In this document: positions 43,524 to 52,803 of the stretch, piece by piece
Layout: the number at the start of each line of letters is the position of its first letter
How positions within the stretch are numbered: the first letter of the stretch is position 1
NCBI RefSeq assembly: GCF_006385175.1
Contig: NZ_VFIY01000014.1
Location: 186,001 to 250,000, forward strand
From: Emcibacter nanhaiensis
Lineage (GTDB): Bacteria > Pseudomonadota > Alphaproteobacteria > Sphingomonadales > Emcibacteraceae
Reading direction: 5' to 3'
DNA: 64,000 bases
Translations under genes and position numbers: made by a program
The notes under the pieces: generated by a model
The model's database searches: none
Told to the model about the DNA's origin: nothing
What the model saw: the letters and a program-made list of their open reading frames with translations, nothing else

Positions 43524-44396
43524 ATGGCCCTTCTTGACGAAGCCCTGACCCATGAGAGGCAACAAAAAGCCAAGGACTGGTTTGAAAGCCTGCGCGACCG
43601 CATTTGCGCCGCCTTTGAAAAGCTGGAAGACGAGCTGACCGGCACCTACAGCGACCGGGAACCGGGACGGTTCGAGCGCACCACCTGGCACCGGGAAGGA
43701 GATCCGGAAAAAGGCACCGGCGTGATGTCGGTAATGAAGGGACGGGTATTCGAGAAGGTCGGGGTCAATGTTTCCACCGTGCACGGGGAATTCGCCCCGG
43801 AGTTCGCCAAATCCATGCCCGGCGCCGAGGAGGATCCGCGCTTCTGGGCCAGCGGCATCTCCCTGGTCGCGCATATGCAGAATCCCCTGGTGCCGGCGGT
43901 GCATATGAACACCCGACATATTGTCACCAGCCGCGGCTGGTTCGGCGGCGGCGCCGATCTCAATGCCGCCCATCCCAATCCGGCTGATACCGCCGACTTC
44001 CATGCCGCCTTCAAGGCGGCCTGCGACAAGCATGATCCCGATTATTACGACAAATACAAAAAATGGTGCGATGAATATTTCTTCATCAAGCATCGCAACC
44101 GGGCCCGCGGCGAAGGCGGTATTTTCTATGACCAGCTTAACAGCGGCGACTGGGAGGCGGATTTTGCCTTCACCCAGGATGTCGGCCTCGCCTTCCTGGA
44201 TATCTATCCCAAACTGGTGGCCCGGCATATGAATGAAAGCTGGACCGAAGAACAGCGCGAAAAACTCCTTGTCTATCGCGGTCATTACGCCGAGTTCAAC
44301 CTGGTTTACGATAGGGGCACCACCTTCGGCCTCAAGACCGGCGGCAATGTGGACGCCATCCTGATGTCCCTGCCCCCGGAAGCCAAATGGCCCTGA
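43524..44396 (+). CDS. hemF: Oxygen-dependent coproporphyrinogen III oxidase
   Basis: 290 residues from the ATG at 43524, with AGGA upstream and only 4 nt after trm[37 protein letters not shown] and [20 protein letters not shown] are signature regions of the aerobic enzyme. It makes protoporphyrinogen IX in heme synthesis, serving the cytochromes encoded next door. Confidence 0.96.
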   Translation: MALLDEALTHERQQKAKDWFESLRDRICAAFEKLEDELTGTYSDREPGRFERTTWHREGDPEKGTGVMSVMKGRVFEKVGVNVSTVHGEFAPEFAKSMPGAEEDPRFWASGISLVAHMQNPLVPAVHMNTRHIVTSRGWFGGGADLNAAHPNPADTADFHAAFKAACDKHDPDYYDKYKKWCDEYFFIKHRNRARGEGGIFYDQLNSGDWEADFAFTQDVGLAFLDIYPKLVARHMNESWTEEQREKLLVYRGHYAEFNLVYDRGTTFGLKTGGNVDAILMSLPPEAKWP

Positions 44397-44411
44397 GGAT
44401 CGGGTAACGCC

Positions 44412-45281
44412 ATGCGGTTCCAGGTTCCGGACAAGCCCGTCAATCTTCGCTTTCCCACGTCGGGCGGGAAATATTTCTGGGAAGACCTGTATTATTTTGC
44501 CGGCTGGCGCATCCAGAAACATATCTGGACCGGTCATTGCCGCCTGCTGGACGACCGGGACGCGCGGCGCAGCTGGGGCAGCTATGAGCACTGTCTGAGC
44601 CAGTTCCGCCATTTCCGCAACAAGTACGACCTCAAATTCAGTTCGACACATCTTGTGGTGTTGCTGCACGGCCTTGCCCGGCACAAGAATACCATGAAGA
44701 AACCGGCCCGGTTCCTGACGGAAAAAGGTTATGACTGCTACCTGGTCAATTATCCCAGTACTTTCCAGTCGGTGGAGGACCATGCCGATCAGGTTGAAGA
44801 GACCCTGAACCGGCTCGAGGATATTGAAACCGTGTCTTTTGTCGCCCACAGTCTGGGCGGCCTGGTCTGCCGGGAACTTCTGTCCCGGAACTCGGACTGG
44901 CGACGTAAAATCAAAATCAGCCGGCTGGTGATGATCGGCACCCCGAACCAGGGCGCCAGGATTGCCCGCTTTTTTGATCCGCTGTGGCTGTACCGGACCA
45001 TCAGCGGTCCCTCGGGCCAGGACGTCCAGCCGGGCAGAGTTTCCCGTTTTGCCCTGCCTTCTGTCCCGACCCTGGTGATTGCCGGCGGGCGGGCGACAAA
45101 AAGCGGCTTCAACCCGTTCCTGCAGGAAGACAATGACGGCATCGTCACTGTCGAGGAAACCAAGGTGGAAGGCATGACCCGGTTCCTGCGGGTCCCGGCC
45201 ATACACACTGTCGTCATGGATCATCCGGAAACCTTAAAGGCCATCGGTGAGTTTTTACAGGATCAGGACCCGGCGAGCTGA
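44412..45281 (+). CDS. Alpha/beta-hydrolase, triacylglycerol lipase-like
   Basis: 289 residues. The nucleophile elbow is [17 protein letters not shown], and [22 protein letters not shown] is the oxyanion-hole region. A later Asp ([12 protein letters not shown]) and the final [12 protein letters not shown] His can complete the triad. No signal peptide, so it is likely cytosolic or peripheral. Its 3' end overlaps the convergent macro-domain gene by 19 nt. Confidence 0.88.
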   Translation: MRFQVPDKPVNLRFPTSGGKYFWEDLYYFAGWRIQKHIWTGHCRLLDDRDARRSWGSYEHCLSQFRHFRNKYDLKFSSTHLVVLLHGLARHKNTMKKPARFLTEKGYDCYLVNYPSTFQSVEDHADQVEETLNRLEDIETVSFVAHSLGGLVCRELLSRNSDWRRKIKISRLVMIGTPNQGARIARFFDPLWLYRTISGPSGQDVQPGRVSRFALPSVPTLVIAGGRATKSGFNPFLQEDNDGIVTVEETKVEGMTRFLRVPAIHTVVMDHPETLKAIGEFLQDQDPAS

Positions 45282-45772
45282 TCGCGATAAAGTTCTTCCG
45301 TTCCCGTATCAAAACAGCAGAAGATCACCTGTTGCGGACCAGCCGGATGGGTGATGGCCCAGTCCCTGACCGTGGCCACGGCGATCTCCGCCGCCCGGGC
45401 GGAAGGGAATCCAAAGATGCCGGTGGAAATAGCAGGAAAGGCTATCGATGTGATGTCGTTTTCTGCGGCAAGATCCAGACAGGAGCGATAGCAGGAAGCG
45501 AGAAGTTCTTCCTCATTTTCCCCACCGCCGCGCCAAACCGGCCCCACGGTATGCAGGATGTAGTTGGCCGGCAGGTTGAAGCCCGGGGTGATAACCGCCT
45601 CCCCGGTGGCGCAATGGCCGATCTGCTGGCAGGCATCAATCAGTTTCGGGCCGGCGCCGTGGAAAATAGCGCCGCACACACCACCGCCGGGCATCAACCG
45701 GCTGTTGGCAGCATTGACAATGGCATCCACGTCAAGCGCAGTGATATCTCCTCTGAGCACAGAAAGCTCCAA
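45263..45772 (-). CDS. Macro-domain O-acetyl-ADP-ribose deacetylase
   Basis: 169 residues, a stand-alone MacroD/YmdB-like domain. [23 protein letters not shown] holds the ADP-ribose-binding Asn and Gly loop, and [15 protein letters not shown] is the second binding loop. It removes acetyl-ADP-ribose or mono-ADP-ribose. It is the last of four minus-strand genes (DUF1285, Nudix, CCA, macro), 4 nt after the CCA enzyme. This differs from the ALC1/DarG-type macro domain in the 4.6-kb island. Confidence 0.93.
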   Translation of the reverse strand: MELSVLRGDITALDVDAIVNAANSRLMPGGGVCGAIFHGAGPKLIDACQQIGHCATGEAVITPGFNLPANYILHTVGPVWRGGGENEEELLASCYRSCLDLAAENDITSIAFPAISTGIFGFPSARAAEIAVATVRDWAITHPAGPQQVIFCCFDTGTEELYRDQLAGS

Positions 45773-45776
45773 TGGC

Positions 45777-46970
45777 CTACTCCTTTATATCCAGAAGGTC
45801 CTCCCGGCCCAGAGTATAGTCGCTTTCTTCCCAGATTTGTTCGAGTTTTTTCAGTTTCTGACCCAGTTCCGGTCCCGGCTCCTCGCCATTCTTCAGCAAA
45901 TCGCGGCCCTGCAGGGGGAAGGACGGGATGTTATAGTGCCGCGCATAGCTCACTTGCTCTGCCGTTCCGTGGATAACAAGATGGAATAGAACCACATTGC
46001 GTCCCAAACGATACAGCAGGCGGCGCAGATCCTTTTCCGTCAGCTCACCTTCCAGCTCCGGATGCTGCAGCGCCAATGCGGCAAGCTCCGTTATTTCCCT
46101 GCCGGACAGGCGCAGGTGCCGCGCCATGGCCCGGCTTCGCACCTCGTCCCGCGGCAGCAACGTGGCCAGCCGGGCGACAACCGAGCACAGGCCAAGCTGT
46201 TTTTCCCGACGGACGAAGCGCAGAAACGCCGCTGTCCCAACATTGTCCGGCAGCACCTTGTCCAGGACGCCGGTTTCCGCCATCACCGGCAGGATGCGTT
46301 CTGCTGCGGAAAAGGACAAAAGCTTGCGCATTTCCTGGGCCAGTCGCTCGCCGGACAACCCGGTGATCAATTCTCTCTCGGCAATGCAGGCCACGAGGCC
46401 TTCCTCGTCGAGGGTTGCCTCGTCAAACTGGGCGGCGAAGCGGAAAAACCGCAGGATCCTGAGGGCATCCTCGCGGATTCGCTGCGTGGCATCGCCGATA
46501 AAGCGGACATGACGTTTTTCTATATCCGGCCAGCCGTTGCAGGGATCATAGAGGGTGCCATCGCCGTCCAGGTAAAAAGCATTGACGGTCAGGTCGCGCC
46601 GTTTGGCATCCTCCAGCCAGTCATCGGTAAAGGCCACATCGGCATGGCGGCCATAGGTCTCGACATCCTGCCGGAGGGCCGTGACTTCAACCACCTCCCC
46701 CTTGGAGACCGCTGTGATTGTCCCGTGTTTGAGACCGGTCGGAATTACCTTGATACCGGCCCGCTCCAGGCGTCCCATCGTCTCTTCCGGATGCAGCGAA
46801 CAGGCCACATCGATATCGCCGATCGGCCGCCCCATCAGGCTGTCGCGCACACAGCCGCCCACCAGCCGCGCCACACCGTCCCCTTCGTTCAACACCTGAA
46901 GCAGCTTTTTCAGGCCCGGACGGTCAAGCCATGCGACCTGTTCCCGATCCAGCTTCTTCAGCGGTTGCAT
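45777..46970 (-). CDS. cca: CCA-adding tRNA nucleotidyltransferase
   Basis: 397 residues from the ATG at 46970. [23 protein letters not shown] is the class II nucleotidyltransferase motif with the catalytic Dx[14 protein letters not shown] and [19 protein letters not shown] follow in order, and the helical body comprises the rest. It builds or repairs the tRNA 3' CCA end. Its start codon overlaps the Nudix stop, giving coupled translation. Confidence 0.94.
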   Translation of the reverse strand: MQPLKKLDREQVAWLDRPGLKKLLQVLNEGDGVARLVGGCVRDSLMGRPIGDIDVACSLHPEETMGRLERAGIKVIPTGLKHGTITAVSKGEVVEVTALRQDVETYGRHADVAFTDDWLEDAKRRDLTVNAFYLDGDGTLYDPCNGWPDIEKRHVRFIGDATQRIREDALRILRFFRFAAQFDEATLDEEGLVACIAERELITGLSGERLAQEMRKLLSFSAAERILPVMAETGVLDKVLPDNVGTAAFLRFVRREKQLGLCSVVARLATLLPRDEVRSRAMARHLRLSGREITELAALALQHPELEGELTEKDLRRLLYRLGRNVVLFHLVIHGTAEQVSYARHYNIPSFPLQGRDLLKNGEEPGPELGQKLKKLEQIWEESDYTLGREDLLDIKE

Positions 46971-47620
46971 CAGGACATCTCCCGCAGCAGGCGGCTGAAC
47001 CGGACCAGCATGGCGGCCGTCGCGCCCCAGATATAGTGTTCCGGGTGCGGGCAAACATAATAATGCCGTTTCTTGCCCTGCCAGTCCCGGCTTTCCAGGG
47101 TCTGGTTATTCTCATCGAGAATGAATTCCAGCGGCACTTCGAAGACCTCATCAACTTCAGAAGGGTCCGGCACCAGCTCGAAATCTGGATCGACAAAGCC
47201 AACGACCGGGGAAACGGTATAGCCGGTCACGGTTTCATAATCCTCCAGGGCGCCAACAATATCTACCTTTTCCGGAAGCAGGCCAATTTCCTCCTGCGCT
47301 TCGCGGAGGGCTGTATCGATTGCGTTTTCATCTTCCTCATCACAGCGTCCGCCCGGGAAAGCGACCTGGCCGGCATGGTGCGTCAGCTTGGGAGAGCGTT
47401 TGGTCAGCAACACGGTCAGTCCCTCTGGCCGGTCCACAAGCGGCACCAGCACGGCGGCCGGTTTGAGCGGCAACTCACTGCGCGGGATAACGCCGTCCGG
47501 CCGGTAGATGGCCTGGTCCGCCAGCGCCGGCCGGTTCCAGGCCCGCTTTTCCGCCGGCCTTTGCGCCCGCCAGCATTCCGGATCATGCAATTCCACAATC
47601 TTGCGGATTTTTTGCTTCAT
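46970..47620 (-). CDS. CoA pyrophosphatase-like Nudix hydrolase
   Basis: 216 residues from the ATG at 47620, which overlaps the DUF1285 stop by 4 nt; an earlier in-frame start is less likely. The Nudix box [20 protein letters not shown] with EEIGL is intact. The preceding [20 protein letters not shown] fits the UPF0035/NudL CoA-type subgroup. It probably hydrolyses CoA or a related diphosphate in the cytosol. Confidence 0.92.
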   Translation of the reverse strand: MKQKIRKIVELHDPECWRAQRPAEKRAWNRPALADQAIYRPDGVIPRSELPLKPAAVLVPLVDRPEGLTVLLTKRSPKLTHHAGQVAFPGGRCDEEDENAIDTALREAQEEIGLLPEKVDIVGALEDYETVTGYTVSPVVGFVDPDFELVPDPSEVDEVFEVPLEFILDENNQTLESRDWQGKKRHYYVCPHPEHYIWGATAAMLVRFSRLLREMS

Positions 47621-48201
47621 TCCGCGGTCCCCAAAACAAAAAACTCGCCCGAACTCCACAGGCCAAAGACTCCGTCCCGCTCCTCCGCAAGCCCGGCCAG
47701 TTCATAATAGACCGGCCGGCTGATCAAGGCCTCCAGCCTGTCCCGCACCAGCAGGTACGGAGACGGCTCGCCGGTCTGCGGATCAAACTCGACGCGCAGC
47801 GGATGGCCGCCATCCATTGTAACATACTCATCCAGGTTGGTGCGGAAGTGCAGTGTCTGCGCCTGCCCTTCGCCTTCCCGTTGCAACTCCACCGCCACAA
47901 AGGGCCGGTCTTCCACCCGGATACCGACTTTCTCGACCGGGGTCACCAGATAATATTTGCCGTCCTCATCGTGACGCAGGATGGTGGAAAAGAGTTTGAC
48001 CATGGCCGGGCGGGTGATCGGCGTACCCATGTAATACCAGCTGCCGTCGCGGCGGATTTCCATGTCGATGTCACCGCAAAACTCCGGTTTCCATTTATGC
48101 ACCGGCGGCAGGCCTTTTCCTTCGGCCGCCTTTCTGGCTTCCGCGGCAAAAAGTTCCGGCCGGAACCCTGAAACCTGCTCTTTATTAGCCTTTCCTGACA
48201 T
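47617..48201 (-). CDS. DUF1285-family protein
   Basis: 194 residues. [36 protein letters not shown] followed by [24 protein letters not shown] is the DUF1285 pattern, a two-domain beta-rich fold found widely in Alphaproteobacteria. The function is unknown. It opens the operon with Nudix, cca and the macro-domain gene, an order I recall as conserved in the class. Confidence 0.9.
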   Translation of the reverse strand: MSGKANKEQVSGFRPELFAAEARKAAEGKGLPPVHKWKPEFCGDIDMEIRRDGSWYYMGTPITRPAMVKLFSTILRHDEDGKYYLVTPVEKVGIRVEDRPFVAVELQREGEGQAQTLHFRTNLDEYVTMDGGHPLRVEFDPQTGEPSPYLLVRDRLEALISRPVYYELAGLAEERDGVFGLWSSGEFFVLGTAE

Positions 48202-48270
48202 AAATCACTCTTCCCATTGACTTTCATCAATATAGGATTTGATCCAGTTAATTGAAAGTGTCGTGAAAAG

Positions 48271-48774
48271 TTATTTTGCCGGCTGCACGATGCCGGAAAC
48301 CCCCTTCATGGCGCCGGGCACCAGTTCCCGGGCAAGCAGGCGGTTATAGTCCACCGGGCCCGGCAGGAAAAGGTCCAGGGCCAGGTCCCGGGAGAAACCG
48401 ACACGCCGATAATAGGGTTCATCACCAACAAGGATCACCCGCTCATAGCCAAGCTCTTTTGCCCGCTCGAGACCGAATTCCATCAGGGCAATACCGTATC
48501 CCTGGCCCTGCTTGCTGGCCTTGACGGCAATTGGCCCCAGCAACAGGGCCGGCCACTCCTGCCCCGCGTCTGATTTGATCATCACCGGCCAGAACTGGAG
48601 GCTTGCCTTGAGCTTGCCGTCCTCACGGATCACAAAACACAGCTCACTGACGCTGGGCACGCCTTCGCGCAGCTTGTAGACCGTCTTGATCTGGCGATTG
48701 CTGCCGAAACATTCGTCAAGCAGCGCGTCGATATCTTCCAGGTCACTGTCCTGCTGATGTGTAATATGCAACAT
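48271..48774 (-). CDS. GNAT-family N-acetyltransferase
   Basis: 167 residues. The acetyl-CoA-binding element is LGPIAVKASKQGQGYGIALMEFG, followed by GYERVILVGDEPYYRRVGFSR; this is the YhbS-like subgroup of predicted small-molecule acetyltransferases. The substrate is not predictable. Monocistronic, with about 70 bases before the DUF1285 gene. Confidence 0.88.
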   Translation of the reverse strand: MLHITHQQDSDLEDIDALLDECFGSNRQIKTVYKLREGVPSVSELCFVIREDGKLKASLQFWPVMIKSDAGQEWPALLLGPIAVKASKQGQGYGIALMEFGLERAKELGYERVILVGDEPYYRRVGFSRDLALDLFLPGPVDYNRLLARELVPGAMKGVSGIVQPAK

Positions 48775-48856
48775 GGGCCGTACTCAAAATAAATTGCAGC
48801 GGAAGTATCATACTACAGCCTTGCGCACCAGAAAAATCATCACCTCACACATGAAA

Positions 48857-48882
48857 AAGGGCGGGATTTTTTTCCCGCCCTT
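48857..48882 (-). terminator. Intrinsic terminator of the porin gene
   Basis: AAGGGCGGGA and TCCCGCCCTT form a perfect ten-base stem, with a T-tract on the minus strand, 30 bases after the porin stop. Confidence 0.9.
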
Positions 48883-48911
48883 CCTGAAAAATCCGTCTTT
48901 ATGACAGAGGC

Positions 48912-50198
48912 TTACCAGTCAACCTGGAAACGCAGGCCCCAGGTGTCGATGTTTTCACCGTCGTCATCTCCACCTTCAATATCGGCGTTGGAGTAGTTGG
49001 CCATGACGCGGGTATAATCGTTCAGGTGCCAGTTCACGCCGACCATAAAGCTGTCCTGCTTGCCGCCGTCAATGGCAACATCGGCATCCGTCAGGTCGAT
49101 GGTGTCATACCGGACAACAACCTGCCAGGCACCCATGCCACCCTCGAAGACCGGGTTTGCCACTTTTACGCGGCTGAAAGCACCATTTTTATAGGGGCGG
49201 CTTTCACCGGTGATGAAATAGCTGAGATCGATATAGCCGCCGTTGAAGCTGGCGTTCTCGCTCATACCAATAAGGTTGGCCGTCTGCCAGGCCCATTCAG
49301 CCTGGGCGGAAAACGGGCCCATGACGCCGGCCAGTTCCACACCGTAGAAGGTGTCGGATTCGGCAGCCATACTTCCCGTATCAACATATTTATCCGCTTG
49401 GTGGTTATGCGGACGCTGGCTGTATTTGGCCGTACCGGCTTCATCCAGTTCACGATGACGGATGGAGGCCCCGACATGGACCAGACCGTCATCCAGTTTC
49501 ACCGCATAAGTCGCCCGGGCCGCATAGGTGCGGTCTTCAATGCCGCCATCACCACCGGCGTCACCCTGGAACAGGCCGGCCTTGAAAGTCATGTTATTTT
49601 CCGCATAGGCCACGGCAATACCGGTCTGGCGGGCCAGGCCAAAGGCGTCGGTGAAGGAACCGCGCTCCATGAGAGAGATATAGCGGGAAGATGTCTGCTC
49701 TTCGAGGGAGTTCGGTGTTTTGAACTGTCCGACTTCGATGGTGACCGGTTTCAGGTCCCATGCCAGGTAGGCATCCTTGATTTCAACTTCGTCACCGGCG
49801 AAATCGGCTTCAAACTTATATTTTACGTCCTTGAAAACTACACCTTCAACGCCAAGGCGGGCGGTGCGGAACTCGGTATTGTCAACTGTGGTACCGCTGC
49901 TGTCGGAGACATTGCCGTAATCCACATATAGACGGCCGCGCACCTTCATTTTGAAGTTACCGTCCTTGCTGGACAGTTCCGGAGCGCCCTTCCATTTAAC
50001 CTTCAGGTCCGGGCCGGAGTCTGCGGATTTCTTTTCGGCCTGATCCTGTTTTGCTTTCATCTCATTGACCTGCTGTTGCAGGGCATTGATCTGTTTCTGC
50101 AGTTCCTCAATTGTCTGGGCAGACACAGGTGATGCAAGCAGTGCACCTGTTATTGCTGTTGCAGCTGCCAATCCGGCTATTCTTAACCTGGAAGACAT
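48912..50198 (-). CDS. OprP/OprO-like outer membrane porin
   Basis: 428 residues from the third in-frame ATG, at 50198, chosen because GAGGA lies upstream and MSSRLRIAGLAAATAITGALLASPVSA is a clean signal peptide. A short coiled coil (EELQKQINALQQQVNEMKAKQ) precedes a beta-barrel whose strands alternate polar and apolar residues to the end, and the chain closes with FQVDW, a C-terminal aromatic for BAM recognition. Phosphate selectivity is only a family name; anion or polyphosphate uptake is possible. Monocistronic. Confidence 0.88.
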   Translation of the reverse strand: MSSRLRIAGLAAATAITGALLASPVSAQTIEELQKQINALQQQVNEMKAKQDQAEKKSADSGPDLKVKWKGAPELSSKDGNFKMKVRGRLYVDYGNVSDSSGTTVDNTEFRTARLGVEGVVFKDVKYKFEADFAGDEVEIKDAYLAWDLKPVTIEVGQFKTPNSLEEQTSSRYISLMERGSFTDAFGLARQTGIAVAYAENNMTFKAGLFQGDAGGDGGIEDRTYAARATYAVKLDDGLVHVGASIRHRELDEAGTAKYSQRPHNHQADKYVDTGSMAAESDTFYGVELAGVMGPFSAQAEWAWQTANLIGMSENASFNGGYIDLSYFITGESRPYKNGAFSRVKVANPVFEGGMGAWQVVVRYDTIDLTDADVAIDGGKQDSFMVGVNWHLNDYTRVMANYSNADIEGGDDDGENIDTWGLRFQVDW

Positions 50199-50388
50199 AA
50201 TTTTGTTCCTCATCATTTTGTTTGCAGTTGGGTCTTCAATACACGCTTGGGACTAACAATACATTAGATCTTCTTAAATCATTAATTCCGATAATGTTTC
50301 AGATATTTTACATTTGTTACAATATTGTGACACTCTTGTAACAATGGCTGTTTTTTTACCCCTCACAGAACCTGCCCACATAAAAAAA

Positions 50389-50404
50389 GCGGCTTGCCAG
50401 CCGC
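50389..50404 (-). terminator. Terminator after the cysI-DUF934 operon
   Basis: GCGGCT and AGCCGC pair around TGCC, with seven A on the left and Ts on the right. On the minus strand this ends the sulfite reductase transcript 38 bases after DUF934. Confidence 0.8.
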
Positions 50405-50441
50405 CTTCTTTTTACCTTAATGAAAAAAAATTGTCATATAT

Positions 50442-50921
50442 TCAGCGGCGCCGGTACAAAGGCACTTTCTGGTCTGCAGACACCTGATAGGTTTCTGAAA
50501 AATCATCCAGGCCCTTGATTTCTTCCTCGATATTTTTGCCGTTCTTTATTTCAAAGGCATTAAAACCGCAGCGTTGCAGATAAAACAGCTGATCGCGCAT
50601 GATGTCGCCCACGGCGCGGATTTCACCTTTGTAACCGTACTGGTCGCGGAGGATCTTGGCGTAGCTGTAGCCGCGCCCGTCCATGAAGCTGGGAAAATTA
50701 ATGGCCACCACGTCAAATTTTTCCAGATCGTCGGCAATTTCCGAGGGATGCTGATCCGGTTCCAGCTGGACCCCCAGCTTGCCGTTCTTGTTCTGCAGCG
50801 AATCCCGATCCGCCTGCCAGATGTCCAGCGGCACGATCACATCGCCCAGGAACATATCCTGGTTGGGACCCACGTGGCGCCAGTGATCTTCCACAATTTT
50901 TCTGTCTTTGATAATTTTCAC
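50442..50921 (-). CDS. DUF934-family protein, sulfite reduction accessory
   Basis: 159 residues. VVAINFPSFMDGRGYSYAKILRDQYGYKGEIRAVGDIMRDQLFYLQRCGFNAFE is the DUF934 core. The family is nearly always next to the ferredoxin-type nitrite/sulfite reductase and is assumed to assist assimilatory sulfate reduction. It overlaps the reductase gene by 4 nt. The usual next gene, cysH, is absent here. Confidence 0.93.
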   Translation of the reverse strand: MKIIKDRKIVEDHWRHVGPNQDMFLGDVIVPLDIWQADRDSLQNKNGKLGVQLEPDQHPSEIADDLEKFDVVAINFPSFMDGRGYSYAKILRDQYGYKGEIRAVGDIMRDQLFYLQRCGFNAFEIKNGKNIEEEIKGLDDFSETYQVSADQKVPLYRRR

Positions 50922-52597
50922 AGCGCCGCTCCTTTCAGGGACACATCCTCATACACCTGTTCCTTGAACGCATCCATGCCGACCCGGCGGTAGGTATCGA
51001 GGAAACGCTCCCCCTCTTCCCGCACATCCAGATAGGTCTTCAGCAAACGATCGACAGCAGGGACAATCTCGTCTTCATCAAACGCCGGCCCCATAATCTT
51101 GCCGATGGAGGCATCATCTTCCGCAGAACCGCCCAGGGTGATCTGGTAATATTCCGTGCCCTTCTTGTTCACCCCAAGGATGCCGATATGACCTACGTGA
51201 TGGTGACCGCAGGCGTTGATGCAGCCGGACATTTTCAGTTTCAGCTCACCCAGGTCATAGAGATAATCCATATCATCGAAATAGGTGCCAATCTTCTCGG
51301 CGATGGGGATGGAACGGGCATTGGCCAGGGTACAGAAATCCAGGCCCGGGCAGCAGATCATATCCTGCAGCGTGCCGATGTTGGGCAAGGCAAAGCCGAG
51401 CGCCTTCAGTTTTTCCCACAGTTGCGGCAGATCATCCAGCTTCACATCCGCCAGCACCAGATTCTGCTCGTGGGTGGTGCGGATTTCGCCAAAGCTGAAT
51501 TCATCCGCCAGGTCGGCCACGGCCAGCATCTGGTCGTCCGTGGCGTCCCCCGGCGGCACGCCCGGCTTCTTAAGCGAGACAATGACAATGGCATAGCCCG
51601 GCTTCTTGTGGGCCGTCACATTGTTCTTGACCCACCAGGAAAAGTCGCGGTTGTCAGCGAGCAACTGGTCCACGCGGGAAGATCTGGCCGGCAGATCCTC
51701 ATAAGCGGGTTCGGTGAAATAGCTTTTGACCCGGTCCATTTCTTCCCGGTCCAGAATAACACCGCCCTGGGCCTGAATGTTCTGCCATTCCTCATCCACC
51801 CGGCGGGTAAATTCCTCCTGCTTCAGTTCATGCACCAGGATTTTGATGCGGGCCTTGTATTTGTTGTCACGACGGCCGAACTGGTTATAGACCCGCATAA
51901 TCGCCTCGGTATAGGTCAGCAGGTCCTTTTCCGGCACAAAGTCGTTGATCAGTTTGCCGATCATCGGGGTACGGCCCATGCCGCCGCCCACATAGACCTC
52001 GAAGCCGACCTCGCCGGCGTCATTCAGGACCGCCCGATAGCCGATGTCATGATACAGGATCGCCGCCCGGTCATTCTTGGCCCCGGTGAAGGCCATTTTG
52101 AATTTGCGCGGCAGGTGGGCGAATTCCGGATGGAAGGTGGACCACTGACGCATGATTTCCGCATAGGGGCGCGGATCGACCGCTTCATCCGGCGCCACGC
52201 CCGCATACTGGTCGGCGCTGATGTTGCGGATACAGTTGCCGCTGGTCTGGACCGCGTGCATTTCCACCGACGCCAGGTCGGCCAGGATATCCGGCACCTT
52301 GTCCAGGGTCGGCCAGTTATACTGCAGGTTCTGGCGGGTGGTGAAGTGACCGTAGCCCCGGTCATATTTGGTGGCAATATGGGCCAGCATCCGCATCTGC
52401 TCGGAGGACAGCAGCCCATAGGGCACCGCCACCCGCAGCATATAGGCGTGCAGCTGCAGATAGAGGCCGTTCTGCAGCCGCAACGGCCGGAACTCCTCCT
52501 CGGTCAGTTCACCACGGAGACGGCGCTCCACCTGTCCCCGGAACTGGGCGACGCGCTCATCAATGATGCGCTGGTCATAATCGTCATATTTATACAT
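50918..52597 (-). CDS. cysI: Ferredoxin-type nitrite/sulfite reductase
   Basis: 559 residues. The siroheme-[4Fe-4S] ligands are in CPGLDFC (C-x5-C) and CINAC (C-x3-C) followed by GHHHVGHIGILG. Two NiR/SiR ferredoxin-like half-domains flank them. It reduces sulfite to sulfide, or nitrite to ammonia, in six electron steps. The DUF934 partner favours sulfite. The gene is preceded by an AT-rich spacer with direct repeats. Confidence 0.94.
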   Translation of the reverse strand: MYKYDDYDQRIIDERVAQFRGQVERRLRGELTEEEFRPLRLQNGLYLQLHAYMLRVAVPYGLLSSEQMRMLAHIATKYDRGYGHFTTRQNLQYNWPTLDKVPDILADLASVEMHAVQTSGNCIRNISADQYAGVAPDEAVDPRPYAEIMRQWSTFHPEFAHLPRKFKMAFTGAKNDRAAILYHDIGYRAVLNDAGEVGFEVYVGGGMGRTPMIGKLINDFVPEKDLLTYTEAIMRVYNQFGRRDNKYKARIKILVHELKQEEFTRRVDEEWQNIQAQGGVILDREEMDRVKSYFTEPAYEDLPARSSRVDQLLADNRDFSWWVKNNVTAHKKPGYAIVIVSLKKPGVPPGDATDDQMLAVADLADEFSFGEIRTTHEQNLVLADVKLDDLPQLWEKLKALGFALPNIGTLQDMICCPGLDFCTLANARSIPIAEKIGTYFDDMDYLYDLGELKLKMSGCINACGHHHVGHIGILGVNKKGTEYYQITLGGSAEDDASIGKIMGPAFDEDEIVPAVDRLLKTYLDVREEGERFLDTYRRVGMDAFKEQVYEDVSLKGAAL

Positions 52598-52635
52598 CGC
52601 GGTCTTTCCACTGCCGGCATTGGCCAGCCTAAAAT

Positions 52636-52680
52636 TATTCTACATATATTTTAATGTATATTATTATATTCTACATATAT
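52636..52680. promoter_or_regulatory. Direct and inverted repeats upstream of cysI
   Basis: TATTCTACATATAT occurs at 52636-52649 and at 52667-52680, spaced by 31 bases (about three helical turns). Between them ACAT and ATGT arms form an inverted repeat. A sulfur-responsive regulator binding the cysI promoter is plausible; the divergent gene at 52804 could share it. Confidence 0.5.
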
Positions 52681-52803
52681 AACGACATAAATATCATAAT
52701 TCAATACAAGACGCACCAATTCCCCTATTATTTTTTCATAAAAGAGACATAAAATAGATTCATGATGCCGGCTTGAACAACCGGGTATAGGGATTCACAC
52801 CAG

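Noticed and set aside
45263-45772. Macro-domain gene as a second piece of the island system
   Set aside because: It belongs to a different macro subfamily and sits in a GC-normal housekeeping operon.
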